From Chloroflexota bacterium (lineage in GTDB: Bacteria > Chloroflexota > Anaerolineae > B4-G1), in the NCBI GenBank assembly GCA_003648125.1, contig QMOE01000115.1, positions 1 through 7,050 on the forward strand: a stretch of 7,050 nucleotides of DNA, written 5' to 3'. Below are positions 5,826 through 7,050 of this stretch, in pieces (within the stretch, counting starts at the first letter, position 1; each line of letters starts with the position of its first letter). The notes beneath the pieces are model-generated. The model did no database searches and was not told the DNA's origin. It saw only the letters and a program-made list of their open reading frames with translations. The translations under genes and the position numbers were made by a program.

Positions 5826-6956
5826 ATGGCAACCAATAACGACTACTATCAGGTACTGGGAGTCGAACGCTCGGCCACTCAGGAAGAGATCAAAAAGGCT
5901 TACCGGAGGCTTGCCCGCAAGCATCACCCCGATGTCAGCAACGCACCCAACGCCGAGGCCCACTTTAAGGAAATCAACGAAGCCTACCAGGTGCTCTCCG
6001 ATGCTGAAAAACGGGCTACCTATGACCGGTTCGGCCAGGCAGGACTCGGTGGGGCAGGCAACTTTAACGGCTTTAACTTTGGCTTCCGCGATCCCTTTGA
6101 TATTTTTGAGGAGGTCTTTGGGCAAAGTGGGTTCGGGTTCCGCACCTCCACCCGCCGGGGGCCGAGGCGCGGCGCCGACCTGCGCTACGACCTGCATATA
6201 TCCTTCGAGGAAGCAGCCTTCGGGTGCAGCAAGGAAATAGAGGTCACGCGCCACGAGGTTTGCCCGGCGTGTCACGGCAGCGGAGCCGAGCCGGGGACGT
6301 CGCCGGTGCGCTGCTCAGAGTGCAACGGCACCGGGCAGGTGCGACGGGTGCAACGCTCTATCTTGGGGTCGTTCGTCAACGTCACTACTTGCCCCACTTG
6401 CCAGGGCGAAGGGGAGACTATCCCCATCCCCTGCTCCCAGTGCGGCGGTCAGAAGCGCATCTACACCTCCCGCCAACTCTCCATCACCATCCCGCCCGGC
6501 GTGGACCACGGCACCCAAATCCGCCTGGCAGGCGAGGGGGAGATGGGCGAACGGGGCGGGCCTTCCGGCAATCTCTACGTCGTCCTGCAAGTAGAGCCGC
6601 ACGCCATCTTCCAGCGGCGCGGTGACGACATCCTGGTCGAGTTGCAGGTCAACATGGCCCAGGCAGCGTTGGGGGCCGACGTGCAAGTGCCTACTTTGGA
6701 GGGGAAGGATAAAGTATCCATCCCCCCTGGCACTCAAAGCGGCACCGTGTTGCGGCTGCGCAACAAAGGAGTGCCCCATCTGCGGCAAAACGGCCGGGGC
6801 AATGAATTGGTAGTGGTGCGAGTGGCCGTTCCGACTAAACTATCCCAGGAGCAAAAGCGTCTCTTCCGGGAACTGGGCCAAACGTTAGACCCAGAGACCG
6901 TGTGGCAGGAAAAGCACGGTTTCCTGGACGATCTGCGGGAGCTGTTTGGACTGTAA
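5826..6956 (+). CDS. dnaJ: DnaJ, Hsp40 co-chaperone (type I)
   Basis: DnaJ binds unfolded proteins, passes them to DnaK and stimulates its ATPase through the HPD loop. The 376 residues show the full type I layout. The J domain (1-70) has [22 protein letters not shown] and HPD at 34-36. A Gly/Phe-rich region spans 71-112. The zinc-finger domain (about 133-211) has four CxxC pairs: C146/C149, C163/C166, C189/C192 and C203/C206. Two beta-sandwich substrate domains (about 212-335) and a C-terminal dimerisation segment follow. The fourth zinc repeat reads CSQCGGQK, so its last glycine is replaced by lysine while all metal ligands remain. The start [13 protein letters not shown] fits the family and no in-frame upstream start exists, but there is no Shine-Dalgarno at the usual distance. 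A hairpin ends 16 nt before the ATG. It is the last identified gene of the operon. A CbpA-type protein is excluded by the zinc domain. Confidence 0.97.
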   Translation: MATNNDYYQVLGVERSATQEEIKKAYRRLARKHHPDVSNAPNAEAHFKEINEAYQVLSDAEKRATYDRFGQAGLGGAGNFNGFNFGFRDPFDIFEEVFGQSGFGFRTSTRRGPRRGADLRYDLHISFEEAAFGCSKEIEVTRHEVCPACHGSGAEPGTSPVRCSECNGTGQVRRVQRSILGSFVNVTTCPTCQGEGETIPIPCSQCGGQKRIYTSRQLSITIPPGVDHGTQIRLAGEGEMGERGGPSGNLYVVLQVEPHAIFQRRGDDILVELQVNMAQAALGADVQVPTLEGKDKVSIPPGTQSGTVLRLRNKGVPHLRQNGRGNELVVVRVAVPTKLSQEQKRLFRELGQTLDPETVWQEKHGFLDDLRELFGL

Positions 6957-6980
6957 CTGCTTCGAAAATAAACCTGTAGT

Positions 6981-6997
6981 CGCGAATTCCATTCGCG
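6981..6997. repeat. Inverted repeat CGCGAAT-TCC-ATTCGCG after dnaJ
   Basis: A perfect 7-bp stem with a 3-nt loop lies 24 nt past the dnaJ stop. There is no T-tract on its 3' side, so it is a poor intrinsic terminator by itself. The compact palindrome, rich in CG dinucleotides, looks like an intergenic REP-type repeat. That is an impression, not something testable from a single copy. Confidence 0.5.
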
Positions 6998-7017
6998 CGA
7001 TTAGTACCTTATCGGTG

Positions 7018-7044
7018 AAATTCTTGCACATTGAGCAAGAATTT
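7018..7044. terminator. Stem-loop AAATTCTTGC-N7-GCAAGAATTT at window end (possible terminator or operator)
   Basis: A perfect 10-bp inverted repeat with a 7-nt loop (ACATTGA) lies 61 nt after the dnaJ stop. The 3' arm ends in TTT but no further T-run follows, so termination would be weak. The AT-rich base of the stem and its near symmetry mean it could work in either direction, and it could instead be an operator for the next gene. Function is inferred. Confidence 0.45.
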
Positions 7045-7050
7045 GGAAAC

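Noticed and set aside
1..7050. CRISPR arrays, tRNA/rRNA genes, insertion sequences or phage genes
   Set aside because: I saw no regularly spaced long repeats, tRNA-like folds, transposase motifs or phage-type proteins on either strand.

Overview
The window holds two divergent transcription units separated by a 260-bp control region. The organism looks like a free-living bacterium of the Chloroflexota (Anaerolineae-like). That placement is an inference from the gene order hrcA-grpE-dnaK-dnaJ under one CIRCE operator, the moderately GC-rich coding sequence, and a heptanucleotide repeat encoding an ISNLQSP-type linker, which I associate from memory with that phylum. It is not proven by the sequence.

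Left unit, minus strand (positions 1949 down to 1, running off the window): a 468-residue two-domain protein joins an N-terminal MocA/MobA-like nucleotidyltransferase to a C-terminal HAD-IIA (NagD-like) phosphatase. It is followed, with a one-base TGATG stop/start overlap, by the first 181 codons of rlmN, the radical-SAM methyltransferase of 23S rRNA and tRNA. A good sigma-A-type promoter (TTGACG-N17-TAATAT) lies just upstream of the fusion gene. The inter-domain linker is encoded by a degenerate 7-bp tandem repeat.

Centre (1950-2209): back-to-back promoters. Between them lies a cluster of nested inverted repeats (2046-2100) with no assigned function. The rightward promoter (TTGACA-N17-TATGAT) is followed by a perfect CIRCE operator.

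Right unit, plus strand (2210-6956): hrcA, grpE, dnaK and dnaJ in order. HrcA represses its own operon by binding CIRCE. DnaK is the ATP-driven Hsp70, DnaJ delivers substrates and stimulates ATP hydrolysis, and GrpE exchanges the nucleotide. The hrcA-grpE and grpE-dnaK joints are tight with clear Shine-Dalgarno sites. The dnaK-dnaJ joint carries a long stem-loop and lacks a ribosome site at the normal distance from dnaJ. Two more stem-loops (6981-6997 and 7018-7044) follow dnaJ.

Nothing here amounts to a new multi-gene system. The items most worth a second look are the nucleotidyltransferase-phosphatase fusion with its repeat-encoded linker, the hairpin separating a Shine-Dalgarno-like site from dnaJ, and the unexplained inverted repeats between the divergent promoters. 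There is no gene-free stretch above 300 bases.
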